34,335 nucleotides of DNA from Colwellia sp. (GTDB lineage Bacteria; Pseudomonadota; Gammaproteobacteria; Enterobacterales; Alteromonadaceae). The notes beneath the pieces were generated by a model, which saw only the letters and a program-made list of their open reading frames with translations, made no database searches and was not told the origin of the DNA. This document shows positions 33,406-34,335 of the stretch, piece after piece. Both the position numbers and the translations under genes were made by a program. The stretch lies in the NCBI RefSeq assembly GCF_013215345.1, contig NZ_JABSOV010000038.1:1-34335 (forward strand), in the 5' to 3' direction. Within the stretch, counting starts at the first letter, position 1, and every line of letters starts with the position of its first letter.

Positions 33406-34023
33406 ATGCCAGATTTAGCTGTGCTTGCGGTCTTTATTCCAACATTCTTTTTTGTCTCAATAACACCGGGTATGTGCATGACGCTGGCTATGACGCTAGG
33501 CATGAGTATTGGTGTACGTCGTACTATGTGGATGATGATTGGAGAACTCATTGGTGTCGCTATTGTTGCCATTGCCGCCGTACTTGGCGTTGCCAGTATT
33601 ATGCTCAATTACCCTGATGTATTTGAAGTATTAAAATGGCTTGGTGGTGCTTATTTAGCCTATATAGGCATTAATATGTGGCGGGCCAAAGGTAAAATGT
33701 CGGTGGGCGAAAGTGAACTAAGCGATGTCAGTCGCCAATCGTTATTCTCGCAAGGCTTAGTTACTGCCATAGCCAACCCAAAAGGCTGGGCATTTATGAT
33801 CTCTCTATTGCCGCCTTTCATTAGTGTTGAGCGTGATGTAGCACCGCAACTTATGGTATTGCTCGGCGTTATCATGGTTACAGAGTTTACTAGCATGATG
33901 GCCTATGCCACTGGTGGTAAAAGCTTGCGCATATTCTTAAGTAGTGGTGACAACATTAAGTGGATGAATCGTATTGCCGGTAGTTTAATGATTGGCGTCG
34001 GTATTTGGTTAGCACTTGGCTAG
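33406..34023 (+). CDS. LysE/RhtB family translocator
   Basis: A 205-aa inner-membrane exporter with about six helices. The family signature sits in the first loop, FVSITPGMCMTLAMTLGMS at residues 16-34; the second proline of the usual TPGP is replaced by methionine. Other family traits are LKWLGGAYLAYIGINMWRAK near residue 73 and AIANPKGWAFMISLLPPFI near residue 122. Members export amino acids or related metabolites; the substrate here is unknown. GAAGGT ribosome site. The oxyR-like gene follows 60 bp downstream on the same strand. Confidence 0.85.
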   Translation: MPDLAVLAVFIPTFFFVSITPGMCMTLAMTLGMSIGVRRTMWMMIGELIGVAIVAIAAVLGVASIMLNYPDVFEVLKWLGGAYLAYIGINMWRAKGKMSVGESELSDVSRQSLFSQGLVTAIANPKGWAFMISLLPPFISVERDVAPQLMVLLGVIMVTEFTSMMAYATGGKSLRIFLSSGDNIKWMNRIAGSLMIGVGIWLALG

Positions 34024-34083
34024 CTTTCATTGCATTACCATAGCCTATCACTACGTTTTATTATTAATTGATAGACTCTAACT

Positions 34084-34335
34084 ATGATTAAGTTGCGCGA
34101 TTTAGAATATTTAACTGCCATAGATACACACAAGCACTTTGGTAAAGCAGCGCAAGCTTGTTTTGTTAGTCAGCCGACCTTAAGTGGGCAGTTAATGAAG
34201 TTAGAGCAACAATTAGGTTTACAGTTGGTCGAACGTCATCGCCGCAATGTTATGTTAACGCCGGCAGGGGAGCAGCTCGTAAAAGAAGCACGTAAGGTGT
34301 TACAGGCTGCCGGTGAATTTGAGTCTTGTGCCAAA
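34084..34335 (+). CDS. oxyR: LysR-family regulator, OxyR-like (partial, runs off window)
   Basis: The first 84 codons of a LysR-type regulator; the rest lies beyond the window end. The start MIKLRDLEYLTAIDTHKHFG and the helix-turn-helix region ACFVSQPTLSGQLMKLEQQL match OxyR (E. coli MNIRDLEYLVALAEHRHFR, CHVSQPTLSGQIRKLE). OxyR senses hydrogen peroxide through a disulfide in its C-terminal domain, which is not visible here, so the assignment rests on the DNA-binding domain alone. Confidence 0.75.
   Translation, partial: MIKLRDLEYLTAIDTHKHFGKAAQACFVSQPTLSGQLMKLEQQLGLQLVERHRRNVMLTPAGEQLVKEARKVLQAAGEFESCAK

Noticed and set aside
1-34335. CRISPR arrays, tRNA or rRNA genes, insertion sequences, prophage or defence genes
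   Set aside because: No regularly spaced repeats, tRNA-like cloverleaf, transposase or integrase reading frames were recognised anywhere in the window.

Overview
The window looks like chromosome of a marine, facultatively anaerobic gammaproteobacterium of the Alteromonadales, most like Colwellia. This rests on the visibly AT-rich sequence, the family resemblance of the proteins, the murB-birA-coaX and tyrS-mepM gene orders, and the FNR-type and sigma-54-type sites. The species is an inference. I see no rRNA or tRNA gene, CRISPR array, insertion sequence, prophage or plasmid gene.

Layout. 1-341 holds an intergenic repeat and a terminator. 342-4703 (minus) is the sulfite-forming and sulfite-reducing operon cysJIH. 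4866-5528 is a lytic transglycosylase. 5645-7878 (minus) encodes a copper chaperone PCuAC, a DUF2333 membrane protein and a TIGR04219-type outer-membrane barrel. 7971-8708 is an enoyl-CoA isomerase/hydratase. 8741-10585 (minus) is a phage-shock operon: unknown exported protein, pspA, pspC, small membrane protein, behind a sigma-54-like promoter. 10911-12561 is an acrylate-detoxification pair, acuR-acuI, with two matching operators. Then come nfsB, murB-birA-coaX, mtnN, a divergent CbiB-like membrane protein and a TRIC-type channel. 19075-21596 (minus) has a frameshifted outer-membrane protein, plsC, an RraB-family protein and a DUF4136 lipoprotein. 21870-22754 is a TraB/GumN protein. 23034-26727 (minus) is nosDFYL without nosR or nosZ. 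tyrS and mepM are divergent. A 140-bp relic of anmK follows mepM. The end carries a 63-aa protein, nhaC, a 41-aa membrane protein under a perfect FNR palindrome, a LysE-type exporter and the start of oxyR.

How the genes fit together. Much of the window deals with envelope upkeep (slt, murB, mepM, psp, plsC, barrels) and redox or low-oxygen life (nosDFYL, two FNR-like sites, nfsB, acuI, oxyR). The observations most worth a second look are: a three-copy intergenic repeat whose hairpins keep pairing while the bases change; the anmK relic, apparently made by deletion between short direct repeats; nosDFYL without a neighbouring nitrous oxide reductase; the FNR-associated 41-aa protein; a homopolymer frameshift in a barrel gene; and the sigma-54-like psp promoter with an unknown exported protein as first gene. 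I did not find a clearly new multi-gene defence or metabolic system.
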